Notes: generated from the sequence alone by a model not told the origin. DNA of 7,431 nucleotides from Candidatus Yanofskybacteria bacterium RIFCSPHIGHO2_01_FULL_39_8b (GCA_001794015.1 MGIZ01000026.1:1-7431), one strand, 5' to 3'; positions 1 through 5,996 are shown, counted from the stretch's first letter. Made by a program: numbers and translations.

Positions 1-14
1 GGGGGAAAACCAAT

Positions 15-35
15 GGGCGGCACTTCGTGCCGCCC
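15..35 (-). terminator. Possible intrinsic terminator downstream of tRNA-Gly
   Basis: A perfect 9-bp GC-rich stem (15-23 pairs with 27-35) closes a three-base loop. On the minus strand it lies about 37 bases beyond the tRNA 3' end and is followed by ATTGGTTTT, a weak U-tract. A second small hairpin (36-40 with 45-49, TTCG loop on the plus strand) lies between it and the tRNA. The stem is clear in the sequence. Its role in ending the tRNA transcript is inferred and the U-tract is poor. It could equally serve a gene to the left of the window. Confidence 0.4.
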
Positions 36-71
36 ACCGATTCGTCGGTCAAAAATCGGAAAGTCTAATCC

Positions 72-146
72 TGGAGCGGGAGACGGGATTCGAACCCGCG
101 ATCTCCTCTTTGGAAGAGAGGCATTCTACCGCTGAACTACTCCCGC
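72..146 (-). tRNA. tRNA-Gly (anticodon UCC), CCA encoded
   Basis: Reading the minus strand, a full cloverleaf can be drawn. The acceptor stem GCGGGAG pairs with CTCCCGC (140-146 with 76-82). The D arm contains GTTCAGCGGTAGAAT. The anticodon stem CCTCT pairs with AGAGG (117-121 with 105-109) around loop CTTCCAA, giving anticodon UCC at 112-114. The T arm GCGGG-TTCGAAT-CCCGT follows. The discriminator base U is followed by a genomically encoded CCA at 72-74. This isoacceptor reads GGA and, by wobble, other GGN glycine codons in translation. The gene stands alone and is preceded by its own promoter-like sequence. Confidence 0.97.
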
Positions 147-165
147 ACTCAATTAGATATTAAAC

Positions 166-194
166 ATTTTATCATAATATTTTTTTGTTTTCCA
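166..194 (-). promoter_or_regulatory. Probable sigma70-type promoter of tRNA-Gly
   Basis: On the minus strand, TGGAAA (189-194, 4 of 6 matches to TTGACA) is separated by 17 bases from TAAAAT (166-171, 5 of 6 matches to TATAAT). A start about 7 bases downstream would leave a leader of roughly 13 bases before the mature tRNA 5' end at 146. The spacing is ideal and the position fits, but the flanks are AT-rich and chance matches are possible. Confidence 0.5.
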
Positions 195-214
195 CGTCCC
201 AGAAATTTATTAAT

Positions 215-260
215 AAAATTAACCCCGCTCTTTCTTTCCAGTCTTGGAAAGAGCGGGGTT
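215..260 (-). terminator. Intrinsic terminator overlapping the 3' end of the FAD oxidoreductase gene
   Basis: A perfect 14-bp stem (221-234 with 247-260, sequence AACCCCGCTCTTTC and its complement) encloses a 12-base loop. On the minus strand it runs into AATTTTATT. On the plus strand it runs into TTTTC, so it could work in both directions. Unusually, the stem lies within the open reading frame: the last 13 codons are in the hairpin and the TAA stop overlaps its base. Confidence 0.85.
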
Positions 261-1595
261 TTCATTACCGATCCCCAACCCTAAAATGCGGTTTATAGTA
301 ATTATTATAAAATGCCATCCCAAAATAAAATTAGATTTTAAATAAAACCACAATAATTTTAACCGATTGCGGCCAATCCTTCCGCCGTCAAGAGAAAGAT
401 TGGTTTTTGGAACCGGCATAGTTTTTCTTAGCCAGCCGTCATGAGCAAGCCTCATCAACAATTCTCTGGCCGTCAAAAGACCAAGCGCCATTTTACCCGG
501 TACGGCCGTATAAAGATTTTCAATACCGTCTTTACGGTGATGCCATATTACCGGCCGGTCGGTATCAATAAAATACTTTGGCTTAATTCGCCAGCCATGT
601 TTCAAAATTTGAGGTGACGGGAGAGGATAACCCTTTTCTAAAGTATAAGTTAAAGTTTTTCTAAGGCAATTCAAATCATTCTCGGCCGTTCCTGGGTTAT
701 TCGGCAAACCCTGAAAAGAATTGTTCGTCGGCCCAACCTGCAAATAACCCTTTTCCTGAAGACAAATAATATACTTTCCGTCCTCTCCAAAAGTTATCAG
801 CCCGGAATCAGATTGAAAATAATGTCCCAAAAATTTCGCCTGAATCCCAAGCTTTAATTCTGTTCCAAATTTTATTCCTAAATCCTTAAGCGTCTCTTCA
901 ATCCACGGTCCGGTAGTATTTATTATAACCAAGGGCCCGGAATGGCTGATTTTTATTATTTTACCGCTGTTATTCTCAATCGAGATACTTTCAATATAAG
1001 AATTGTTGATCGTAAACCCGGCAATCTTTTTTATCGGCAATCTTCTTGAAAATGAAGACATAATTACCGCTTCGTCATGGACCTTTTTTAAGAGGGCATC
1101 GGGATCAGTCGTCCAAAGCCAGAATAAAACGGCAGAATCAAAGTAACCTCCCCTTCTAAGATTCGGCTCCATTCGTTCAAGAAGCGAAGATGAAATAATG
1201 CAATGTTTATCTGGCAACTGATTGATCCGTAAACGGGCTACTTTCTCATAAATTTTAAAAAGAGAATCGAATAAAAAAGAGCCGTGAGGTGTCAGGGGTC
1301 CGATTGGGAGTAAAAACCGCTTCGGCTTTATTATCCAAGATTGATAGGGAAAACCATTCTGCCACTCGATAATTTGTTTGGCCGTCTCAACTACCGAGTC
1401 AAGATCTCTTGTCAAATGATCGGCTCTTGCGTCTAGAATGCCCGTAGCGGCATGGGTCGTCCCCGGTTGACCGTTATCAAGAACTATCGACTCAATTTCC
1501 AGTTTTGCCGCTTCGTGGGCCAGAGAATAGCCGGTAATTCCGCCGCCGATAATTATAAGCTTGATCCTGTTTGATAAGTAAGAATTGGGGGGCAT
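219..1595 (-). CDS. FAD-dependent oxidoreductase, GlpA/GlpD (glycerol-3-phosphate dehydrogenase)-like
   Basis: This 458-residue protein belongs to the DAO superfamily of FAD enzymes. The N-terminus has the Rossmann dinucleotide-binding signature IIIGGGITG (about residues 14-22) ending in acidic LD near 39-40. VINTTGPWIEETLKDLG (about 224-240) matches the VVNATGPWAD-type motif of glycerol-3-phosphate dehydrogenases. A late PGKMALGLLTARELL segment (about 366-380) corresponds to their second FAD-contacting GGK motif. Such enzymes oxidise glycerol 3-phosphate to dihydroxyacetone phosphate at the membrane and pass electrons to quinone; the exact substrate here is inferred. There is no C-terminal BFD-like iron-sulphur domain as in GlpA. 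A hydrophobic stretch near 422-440 could anchor it to membrane. ATG at 1595 is chosen because AGG lies 6 bases upstream. An in-frame TTG two codons earlier directly abuts that AGG and is unlikely. The last 13 residues are encoded by the terminator stem, so the native C-terminus may once have been shorter. Confidence 0.8.
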   Translation of the reverse strand: MPPNSYLSNRIKLIIIGGGITGYSLAHEAAKLEIESIVLDNGQPGTTHAATGILDARADHLTRDLDSVVETAKQIIEWQNGFPYQSWIIKPKRFLLPIGPLTPHGSFLFDSLFKIYEKVARLRINQLPDKHCIISSSLLERMEPNLRRGGYFDSAVLFWLWTTDPDALLKKVHDEAVIMSSFSRRLPIKKIAGFTINNSYIESISIENNSGKIIKISHSGPLVIINTTGPWIEETLKDLGIKFGTELKLGIQAKFLGHYFQSDSGLITFGEDGKYIICLQEKGYLQVGPTNNSFQGLPNNPGTAENDLNCLRKTLTYTLEKGYPLPSPQILKHGWRIKPKYFIDTDRPVIWHHRKDGIENLYTAVPGKMALGLLTARELLMRLAHDGWLRKTMPVPKTNLSLDGGRIGRNRLKLLWFYLKSNFILGWHFIIITINRILGLGIGNENPALSKTGKKERG

Positions 1596-1639
1596 GCCCA
1601 ACCTGATTTTAAAAGTTCTTTGGCTAAATCTTAAACAAA

Positions 1640-1663
1640 ATTAAAAAGCTCCGCAAGCAGAGC
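1640..1663 (-). terminator. Intrinsic terminator after the patatin-like gene
   Basis: On the minus strand the stem GCTCTG-CTTG-CGGAGC (1648-1663, 6 bp with one G-T pair, tetraloop) is followed by TTTTTAATTTT. It begins 14 bases after the TAA of the phospholipase gene. This separates that gene from the oxidoreductase gene, which would need its own promoter in the remaining short gap or some read-through. Confidence 0.8.
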
Positions 1664-1677
1664 ATTGATAATATATA

Positions 1678-2976
1678 TTATACTGACACATACATTTCCT
1701 CGAGTTCGGGTAAAGCATCTTGAAATGCTCTGGCTCCTATGTTTATGGCATTAACCATATTATCGCGAGTAAAACCTGCAAAATGGATTGGTGGCAACGG
1801 TTCCGATTTAATTATGCAAAATTTTATTACTTTTTTATGATAATATGTAAGTTTTCTATATGACTCTTCCTGATCCCTGATAAAAGTTCTGATTTTTTCT
1901 TGAGCCTCTGAATTTATATCTATAGTATCAAGCACATCTTCAAGTTTTTTTAAATTTTCTTGTTGTTTCTTAAGCTCTTTAAGGTCATGATTCACTCTAA
2001 ACCAACCACAAATCGTCTTGCGAGTATTTTTGGCAACAATTAAATCGTTGGCCCTGAATGTTATTTGAAATAAAGATTCAAACTGCTGATTTGTCGGCCC
2101 TTCGGTCGAACGATTATAGTAGAAAAGGGCTATTTTATCGTAGCCTTCATTAATGGCGGCATGGTATGGGACATTGTTTAAGGCGCCGGTATCAACAACA
2201 AAGTCTCCATCTTCCGTCCGGCCGGCATCAAATATGCTCCAGATTCTTGTTCCGTTGACAACTCCCTTTACAAACTCAAGATTTCTGACATTTTCCGGTA
2301 AATTGAGATCTTTGGGTCTAAAATTTGTCTTACTAACCCAGCCCCTTTCATCACCGCCGATTACATAGGGAGGAGTGCTTTTCAAAATATCATTAATTGT
2401 CCAGCCGGCTTTATTAATATTAACTGAAAGCAGTTCAAGTTTTATTTTAGAACTAAATATTCTTTCAAAGCCCGTTTTATCATCATCCGGACTTCTTGCG
2501 CCTAGCTTTTTCATCAACAGATCAATTAAATTGTCGTAGACTAAAAAGGATTCAGAGTGAAAAAGCGTATCAACAACAAATTTTTTCTGGGCCCAGAGAG
2601 CCGTTCCGGTTACCCCGGCCATAGCCAAATACCTTAATATTCTGCCGAGTTTAGGCTGTTTGGGAAATAATTGCTCAATCTGTTGAGTTGGCATAAACAT
2701 ACTGCAAGTGGCAAGTATTGTTAACATCGCCCGGTTTTTTATTTTAGGATTCAAACTGACAAATTGTCTTTTTCTAAGATTGATCATCACCTCGCCCATA
2801 TCTTTTAACGTGGGCTCATGCCATTGAACCGCAAATGAACCGACAATGCCTCCGGCAGAACTTGTACAAATATAACCGGGAGGCACAAAATCACTTTGCT
2901 GCCAAGCGGTCATAGCTCCTACATGGGCCGGCATGCTTGAAAAACCACCAGCTAAACAAGCAACTATGTCTTTCAT
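1678..2976 (-). CDS. Patatin-like phospholipase family protein
   Basis: This 432-residue protein has the layout of a patatin-like acyl hydrolase, which cleaves acyl esters of lipids using a Ser-Asp dyad. Near the N-terminus, LAGGFSS (8-14) resembles the glycine-rich oxyanion loop. TSSAGGIVGS (38-47) contains the nucleophile elbow with Ser40. FVVDTGALNNVP (259-270) corresponds to the family's DG[GA]xxNNxP motif with Asp262 as the second dyad residue. Two deviations are visible: Thr38 replaces the first Gly of GxSxG, and DTG replaces DGG/DGA. The stretch LRYLAMAGVTGTALWAQ (114-130) is hydrophobic and could contact membrane. Residues about 333-382 are Lys/Glu-rich and probably a coiled coil. No signal peptide is seen. 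ATG at 2976 is supported by AAGGA at 2983-2987 with 6-base spacing. The gene is flanked by its own promoter and terminator. The family is confident; substrate and activity are unknown. Confidence 0.85.
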   Translation of the reverse strand: MKDIVACLAGGFSSMPAHVGAMTAWQQSDFVPPGYICTSSAGGIVGSFAVQWHEPTLKDMGEVMINLRKRQFVSLNPKIKNRAMLTILATCSMFMPTQQIEQLFPKQPKLGRILRYLAMAGVTGTALWAQKKFVVDTLFHSESFLVYDNLIDLLMKKLGARSPDDDKTGFERIFSSKIKLELLSVNINKAGWTINDILKSTPPYVIGGDERGWVSKTNFRPKDLNLPENVRNLEFVKGVVNGTRIWSIFDAGRTEDGDFVVDTGALNNVPYHAAINEGYDKIALFYYNRSTEGPTNQQFESLFQITFRANDLIVAKNTRKTICGWFRVNHDLKELKKQQENLKKLEDVLDTIDINSEAQEKIRTFIRDQEESYRKLTYYHKKVIKFCIIKSEPLPPIHFAGFTRDNMVNAINIGARAFQDALPELEEMYVSV

Positions 2977-3007
2977 AATGATTCCTTATTAATGAGCTAT
3001 TAATTTT

Positions 3008-3036
3008 TATATACGCCTAATAAAAAAAATTGTCCA
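3008..3036 (-). promoter_or_regulatory. Promoter of the patatin-like gene
   Basis: On the minus strand TGGACA (3031-3036, 5 of 6) is followed, after a 17-base T-rich spacer, by TATATA (3008-3013). An overlapping TATAAA lies at 3006-3011 with a 19-base spacer. Transcription from near 3001 would give a leader of about 25 bases carrying the AAGGA ribosome site. It lies just beyond the HU terminator, consistent with an independent transcription unit. Confidence 0.6.
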
Positions 3037-3048
3037 CCCATAAATAAA

Positions 3049-3082
3049 AACCTAAAAACCCCGCTATCGGGGTTTTTAGGTT
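3049..3082 (-). terminator. Bidirectional intrinsic terminator downstream of the HU gene
   Basis: A perfect 15-bp stem (3049-3063 with 3068-3082) encloses a 4-base loop. The GC core CCCCG/CGGGG is nearest the loop and the stem contains A5/T5 tracts, so the U-tract is built into the hairpin in both directions. It lies 31 bases after the HU stop codon and upstream of the patatin promoter, cleanly insulating the two genes. Confidence 0.9.
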
Positions 3083-3113
3083 AGTGTTAATACTTTGGAT
3101 CCAAAATATTACT

Positions 3114-3398
3114 CTACTGCATTTTAACCGCTTCTTTGAGAAACTTGCCGGCGGTAAATCTCGGTTTCTTTGAAGCTGCAATATGGATTTTTTCTCCGGT
3201 CTTAGGATTGATACCTTCCCTGGCTTTTCTGTCTGATACCTTAAAAATACCAAAGCCGGTAATGTTGACCTTATCTCCAGTTCTTAAAACCTTGGTAATT
3301 TCTTCGGTAAAAGCATCAAGCCATTCCAGGCCCTGCTTCTTGGAAACACCGAATCTTTCGGCTAATCTTTGGGCTAATTCCGCCTTTTTTACTGGCAT
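3114..3398 (-). CDS. hup: HU/IHF-family nucleoid-associated DNA-binding protein
   Basis: This 94-residue protein has the full length and layout of bacterial HU, a dimeric protein that bends and compacts DNA. The helical dimerisation part (1-45) includes AELAQRLAERFGVSK. The core GFGIFKV (48-54) follows, then the signature RKAREGINPKTGEKI (57-71) of the DNA-embracing beta arm. Pro65 sits in the position of the intercalating proline of HU/IHF. The C-terminal PRFTAGKFLKEAV (79-91) is typical. Whether it is a HU homodimer or an IHF-like subunit cannot be told from sequence alone. The ATG at 3398 gives the canonical N-terminus, yet no Shine-Dalgarno precedes it: the upstream sequence is a heptad repeat array ending ACTATTTAA. 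The gene is monocistronic, with a promoter about 120 bases upstream and a strong terminator after it. Confidence 0.97.
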   Translation of the reverse strand: MPVKKAELAQRLAERFGVSKKQGLEWLDAFTEEITKVLRTGDKVNITGFGIFKVSDRKAREGINPKTGEKIHIAASKKPRFTAGKFLKEAVKMQ

Positions 3399-3403
3399 TT
3401 AAA

Positions 3404-3438
3404 TAGTGACTAGTGATTAGTGGCTAGTGATTAGTGAA
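3404..3438 (-). repeat. Heptad tandem repeat array upstream of hup
   Basis: Five consecutive degenerate 7-bp units are visible on the plus strand: TAGTGAC, TAGTGAT, TAGTGGC, TAGTGAT and TAGTGAA. Read in the direction of hup they are ACTAATC, ACTAGCC, ACTAATC and ACTAGTC, then ACTATTTAA just before the ATG. The array sits where a ribosome binding site would be expected. A related array with the same orientation relative to its gene precedes gpmI at 6091-6160. Confidence 0.9.
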
Positions 3439-3527
3439 ATAATAACTAGTCATTTATCTTTTTGTCCTTATTTATAAAATTCACCCGAATAATTCTAATC
3501 GACCCTTAGAATCTAACTAACCTTTCA

Positions 3528-3556
3528 ATTATATAGGTTTTATGAGGAAAAAGCAA
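3528..3556 (-). promoter_or_regulatory. Probable promoter of hup
   Basis: On the minus strand there is a perfect TATAAT (3528-3533), with TTGCTT (3551-3556) 17 bases upstream. The -35 is weak, matching only the TTG. A start near 3521 would give a leader of about 120 bases that includes the heptad array. A second candidate nearer the gene (TTAGAA, 16 bases, TATAAA) cannot be excluded. Confidence 0.5.
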
Positions 3557-3563
3557 TAGAGAG

Positions 3564-3572
3564 TGTGGATAA
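3564..3572 (-). promoter_or_regulatory. Perfect DnaA-box sequence
   Basis: TGTGGATAA on the plus strand is TTATCCACA on the minus strand, the strict consensus 9-mer bound by the initiator DnaA. It lies 7 bases upstream of the proposed hup -35 element and about 55 bases upstream of the divergent promoter. No second perfect copy was found by eye in the window. It may be a DnaA-responsive transcription site or a chance match. Confidence 0.4.
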
Positions 3573-3626
3573 TATTTTGATCAACCTGATTTAAACCCCT
3601 CAAAATACTTAAGTTTTTGAGAGATA

Positions 3627-3654
3627 TTGACAAATATTACCATATACTTATAAT
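3627..3654 (+). promoter_or_regulatory. Near-consensus sigma70 promoter of the orphan gene
   Basis: A perfect TTGACA (3627-3632) and a perfect TATAAT (3649-3654) are separated by 16 bases, one short of the optimum. This is the best promoter in the window. Transcription would start near 3661, giving a leader of about 38 bases with the SD at 3685-3690. An inverted repeat at 3599-3621 ends 5 bases before the -35. Confidence 0.9.
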
Positions 3655-3684
3655 ATAGAAAGTTGTCGATAGGCTCTTTAAAAA

Positions 3685-3690
3685 AGGAGG
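3685..3690 (+). promoter_or_regulatory. Strong ribosome binding site fixing a GTG start
   Basis: AGGAGG, within AAAAAAGGAGGGGG, lies 8 bases upstream of GTG at 3699. It selects this GTG over the in-frame TTG at 3663, which has no SD and would start at the expected transcription start site. Confidence 0.85.
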
Positions 3691-3698
3691 GGGTTATT

Positions 3699-4202
3699 GT
3701 GCTGGGATTAAAGTTGAATAAAATTGTTGTCGCCGATGTATTAACAACTGTTTCATTTACTCCGGCCGCATTGATGAAAAATCGGCTTTTAACCTATTTG
3801 AAAGATAATAGTTTAGAAATTTTTCCATATGACGAGATGACATCATATCTTAATGGCCAATTTGAAATCAGCGGATCGGGCAGATATCAAAATCAAACAT
3901 GGGGATGGAGACCATTGAGAGCTTACGATATCGGTAAAAGCGATTTGGTTGATTGGTCGCATAGAAGAAAAACGGCTAACGGAAAATATGTATTTGAGAC
4001 CCCATACCAAGCCCCGATACCAGGCCATATTCTTGAGATAGTAAGAGATATTTCTAAAACGGTATCCTGTGTTTATTTCTTTGTTTCTGATGTCCCGAAA
4101 ATGAAAAAAATAAGAGAAAGGGTGAGGCCTGATCCGTTTCTTGCCGCCACTTGTTCCGGCCTTAAAGAGATGATTATTGTTGCCGCTTTTCGGACAACCT
4201 AA
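3699..4202 (+). CDS. Conserved-looking protein of unknown function, 167 residues
   Basis: I do not recognise this protein. The GTG start at 3699 is fixed by the SD and gives MLGLKLNKIVVADV. It appears soluble, with no signal peptide and no clear membrane segment. An N-terminal half with hydrophobic beta/alpha segments (9-33) and an acidic/aromatic stretch (38-56) leads to a glycine- and tryptophan-rich part, GSGRYQNQTWGWRPL (59-73). A basic DWSHRRKTANGKY (85-97) follows. The C-terminal part (105-167) alternates predicted helix and strand, with PIPGHILEIV, SCVYFFVSDV, a basic KMKKIRERVR and RPDPFLAATCSG, and ends in a hydrophobic strand IIVAAF. It is transcribed alone from a near-consensus promoter, opposite to all its neighbours until gpmI, and is followed by a terminator. 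Strong expression signals argue that it is a real, well-expressed gene. Nothing in the context assigns a role. Confidence 0.85.
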   Translation: MLGLKLNKIVVADVLTTVSFTPAALMKNRLLTYLKDNSLEIFPYDEMTSYLNGQFEISGSGRYQNQTWGWRPLRAYDIGKSDLVDWSHRRKTANGKYVFETPYQAPIPGHILEIVRDISKTVSCVYFFVSDVPKMKKIRERVRPDPFLAATCSGLKEMIIVAAFRTT

Positions 4203-4325
4203 TATCGTCCCCAACCATCTCCTTTTTACCCGTCCGTAACTTTAGTGAAGGAGGGCCTTACAATATTTTCTAAAAGTGGTATAAGTCCTGAATTTTTGCG
4301 GTTCCGACTTTCTCCTTAAACAGGT

Positions 4326-4349
4326 CTTGCCAATTGGCAAGGCTTTTTT
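4326..4349 (+). terminator. Intrinsic terminator after the orphan gene
   Basis: Stem CTTGCC-AATT-GGCAAG (4326-4341, 6 bp) is followed by GC and then TTTTTT (4344-4349) and CTTTT on the plus strand. It lies about 120 bases after the plus-strand stop and 3 bases before the convergent rny stop codon. On the minus strand the hairpin lacks a good U-tract, so no clear dedicated rny terminator is seen. Confidence 0.8.
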
Positions 4350-4352
4350 CTT

Positions 4353-5885
4353 TTACCTGGCGTACTCCACTGCCCTCGTTTCCCGAATAACATTTACCTT
4401 TATTTCCCCAGGGTATTTCATTTCTTCTTCTATCTTCTTGGCAATATCTTTGGCCATTTTAAGAGCGCCGAGGTCGTCAATTTGATTTGGTGTAACGAAT
4501 ATTCTCAATTCCCTGCCAGCTTGAATAGCATACGATTTTTCAACGCCATCAAAGGAGGTGGCAATTCTTTCCAGTTCTTCCAAGCGCTTCAAATAAATCT
4601 CAACTGTGTCTTTTCTTGCTCCGGGCCTAGCGCCGGATATCGCATCAGCCGTCTGAACAATCCTTGATTCGAGCGTCGCATACGGATATTCCTCATGATG
4701 AGCTTCCATGGCTTTAATAACCTTTTCATCCATGCTGAATTTTTGAAGAATCTTGCGTCCTATCTCAACATGAGTTCCCTGGATCTCGTGGTCAACGGCT
4801 TTTCCAATATCGTGGAATAAGGCACCTTTTTTAGCGACATTTACATCAGCGCCTAATTCTGCGGCTATCATTCCTGAAATATGCGACATTTCAATTGAGT
4901 GCAAAAGCACATTTTGCCCAAAACTGGTTCGGAAAGCAAGACGGCCGAGAAAATACGTTAACCGAGGGTCAACTGCCCCGATACCGACTTCAAACAATGC
5001 CGCCTCCCCCGCTTCTTTGATTTTATCGTTTATTTCGTTCCGGGCTTTTTCCACCATTTCTTCAATTTTTGCCGGATGAATTCTGCCGTCAGCGATCAAT
5101 TTATCAAGGGCTAATTTGGCAACTTGTCTGCGAACGGGATCAAAACCAGATATAACCAAAGCTTCGGGAGTATCATCAATAATAATATCAACGCCGGTTA
5201 AACGTTCAATTGTTTTAATATTTCTTCCTTCTTTTCCGATTATCTTGCCCTTAATTTCATCGGAGGGGAGACTAACTACGGTACTCACTGCATCAGCTAT
5301 CTGGGAAGCGGCATATCTTTGGATGGAAATTGTAACAATCTCTTTGGCTTTTTTATCTAATTCGTCTCTGTTCTCTTGCTCAAGCTTGATCATTTTTCGA
5401 TAAAGTTCATCTTTGGCATCTTCTTCCACCTTGGTAAAAAGTTCGCCCTTGGCTTGTTCCCTTGTTAAACTTGCCACTCTTTCCAATTCTTCAATCTGTT
5501 TCTGTCTGTTTTTCTCAAGATCAGACCTTAAACTGACTACTTCTTGGGCTTTTGTTATTAAAGTTTCTTTCTCATTTTTTAATTCTTTTGCCTTTAATTC
5601 CAGCTCGTTTTCTTTCTTGGTTAAAATATTTTCTATGCGAGAAAGTTGAGCATTTCGCTCTTTTTCTTCCCTTTTCCCCTCTTCTAAAGTTTCGAGAGCT
5701 CTGTTCTTGGCCTCAAGAAGTATATCTTGGGCCTTTGATTTTGAATCGGCGAGAATATTTTGAGCCTTTGATTCGGCTTGACTGGCGCTCCGGCTAGATA
5801 TTACATGCCGGGCGAGATAACCTATAATTATACCAGGGATTAACGCCGAAACTGCCGCTATTAGCGGACTTAAACTTGAAAACAT
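4353..5885 (-). CDS. rny: Ribonuclease Y
   Basis: RNase Y is a membrane-anchored endoribonuclease that starts mRNA decay in many bacteria lacking RNase E. All parts are present in order over 510 residues, the usual length. There is an N-terminal membrane segment (about 6-24), then a long charged coiled coil (about 30-185). The KH RNA-binding domain carries GKIIGKEGRN (213-222). The HD metal-dependent phosphohydrolase domain has His329, the GALFHDIGKA signature with His358-Asp359, His396-His397, and TADAISGARPGAR with Asp414. A conserved C-terminal region ends in VNVIRETRAVEYAR. No catalytic residue looks missing. The ATG at 5885 gives the expected start just before the membrane helix, but no good SD precedes it (GAGCGAAGCGATATATAACA). 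It diverges from gpmI and converges on the orphan gene, so it is probably transcribed alone. Confidence 0.98.
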   Translation of the reverse strand: MFSSLSPLIAAVSALIPGIIIGYLARHVISSRSASQAESKAQNILADSKSKAQDILLEAKNRALETLEEGKREEKERNAQLSRIENILTKKENELELKAKELKNEKETLITKAQEVVSLRSDLEKNRQKQIEELERVASLTREQAKGELFTKVEEDAKDELYRKMIKLEQENRDELDKKAKEIVTISIQRYAASQIADAVSTVVSLPSDEIKGKIIGKEGRNIKTIERLTGVDIIIDDTPEALVISGFDPVRRQVAKLALDKLIADGRIHPAKIEEMVEKARNEINDKIKEAGEAALFEVGIGAVDPRLTYFLGRLAFRTSFGQNVLLHSIEMSHISGMIAAELGADVNVAKKGALFHDIGKAVDHEIQGTHVEIGRKILQKFSMDEKVIKAMEAHHEEYPYATLESRIVQTADAISGARPGARKDTVEIYLKRLEELERIATSFDGVEKSYAIQAGRELRIFVTPNQIDDLGALKMAKDIAKKIEEEMKYPGEIKVNVIRETRAVEYAR

Positions 5886-5928
5886 TGTTATATATCGCTT
5901 CGCTCATAATATAATGCTAATCTACAAA

Positions 5929-5996
5929 TTTATACGAATGCCACAAATAATGCTGGCAATAGTAGCGTTCGGATATCATCGATGGTTTGCATTATA
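5929..5996 (-). promoter_or_regulatory. Candidate promoter elements for rny
   Basis: Two minus-strand candidates are visible. TTGCCA (5954-5959) and TATAAA (5929-5934) each match 5 of 6, but with a long 19-base spacer. Further upstream there is a perfect TATAAT (5991-5996) without a recognisable -35. A small inverted repeat (TGCCA/TGGCA) surrounds the first candidate's spacer. I cannot choose between them. Confidence 0.35.

Larger units (their letters stand above)
3399..3698. other. Divergent regulatory region between hup and the orphan gene
   Basis: This 300-base non-coding stretch holds, from left to right: the heptad repeat leader of hup, an AT-rich segment, the probable hup promoter, a perfect DnaA-box sequence, a short inverted repeat, the near-consensus promoter of the plus-strand gene, and its leader with a strong SD. 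No conserved open reading frame is seen in it. The only SD-preceded frame is a nine-codon one at 3424-3453 (minus). Confidence 0.7.

Noticed and set aside
72..146. tRNA-Gly as an integration site for a mobile element
   Set aside because: No duplicate of the tRNA 3' end, integrase or phage-like gene is seen in the window.
1599..1601. TTG as start of the FAD oxidoreductase
   Set aside because: It directly abuts the AGG, leaving no spacer. The ATG two codons later has a normal 6-base spacing.
3017..3253. Second minus-strand frame overlapping the hup 3' end
   Set aside because: It is out of frame with HU, has no SD and runs through the terminator hairpin.
3404..3438. Short regular repeats as a CRISPR array
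   Set aside because: Units are 7 bp, directly adjacent with no spacers, and no cas-like gene is present.
3843..4214. Minus-strand 123-codon open frame opposite the orphan gene
   Set aside because: It is antisense to a gene with a strong promoter and SD. It has no SD of its own and low-complexity composition, so it is a shadow frame.
4326..4341. Hairpin as the rny terminator
   Set aside because: On the minus strand it is followed by ACCTGTTTAAGG, a poor U-tract. The U6 tract lies on the plus-strand side.
5116..5797. Plus-strand open frames within rny
   Set aside because: They are antisense to the unmistakable coiled-coil, KH and HD coding sequence, rich in Ser/Leu/Phe as expected for the complement of Lys/Glu-rich codons.
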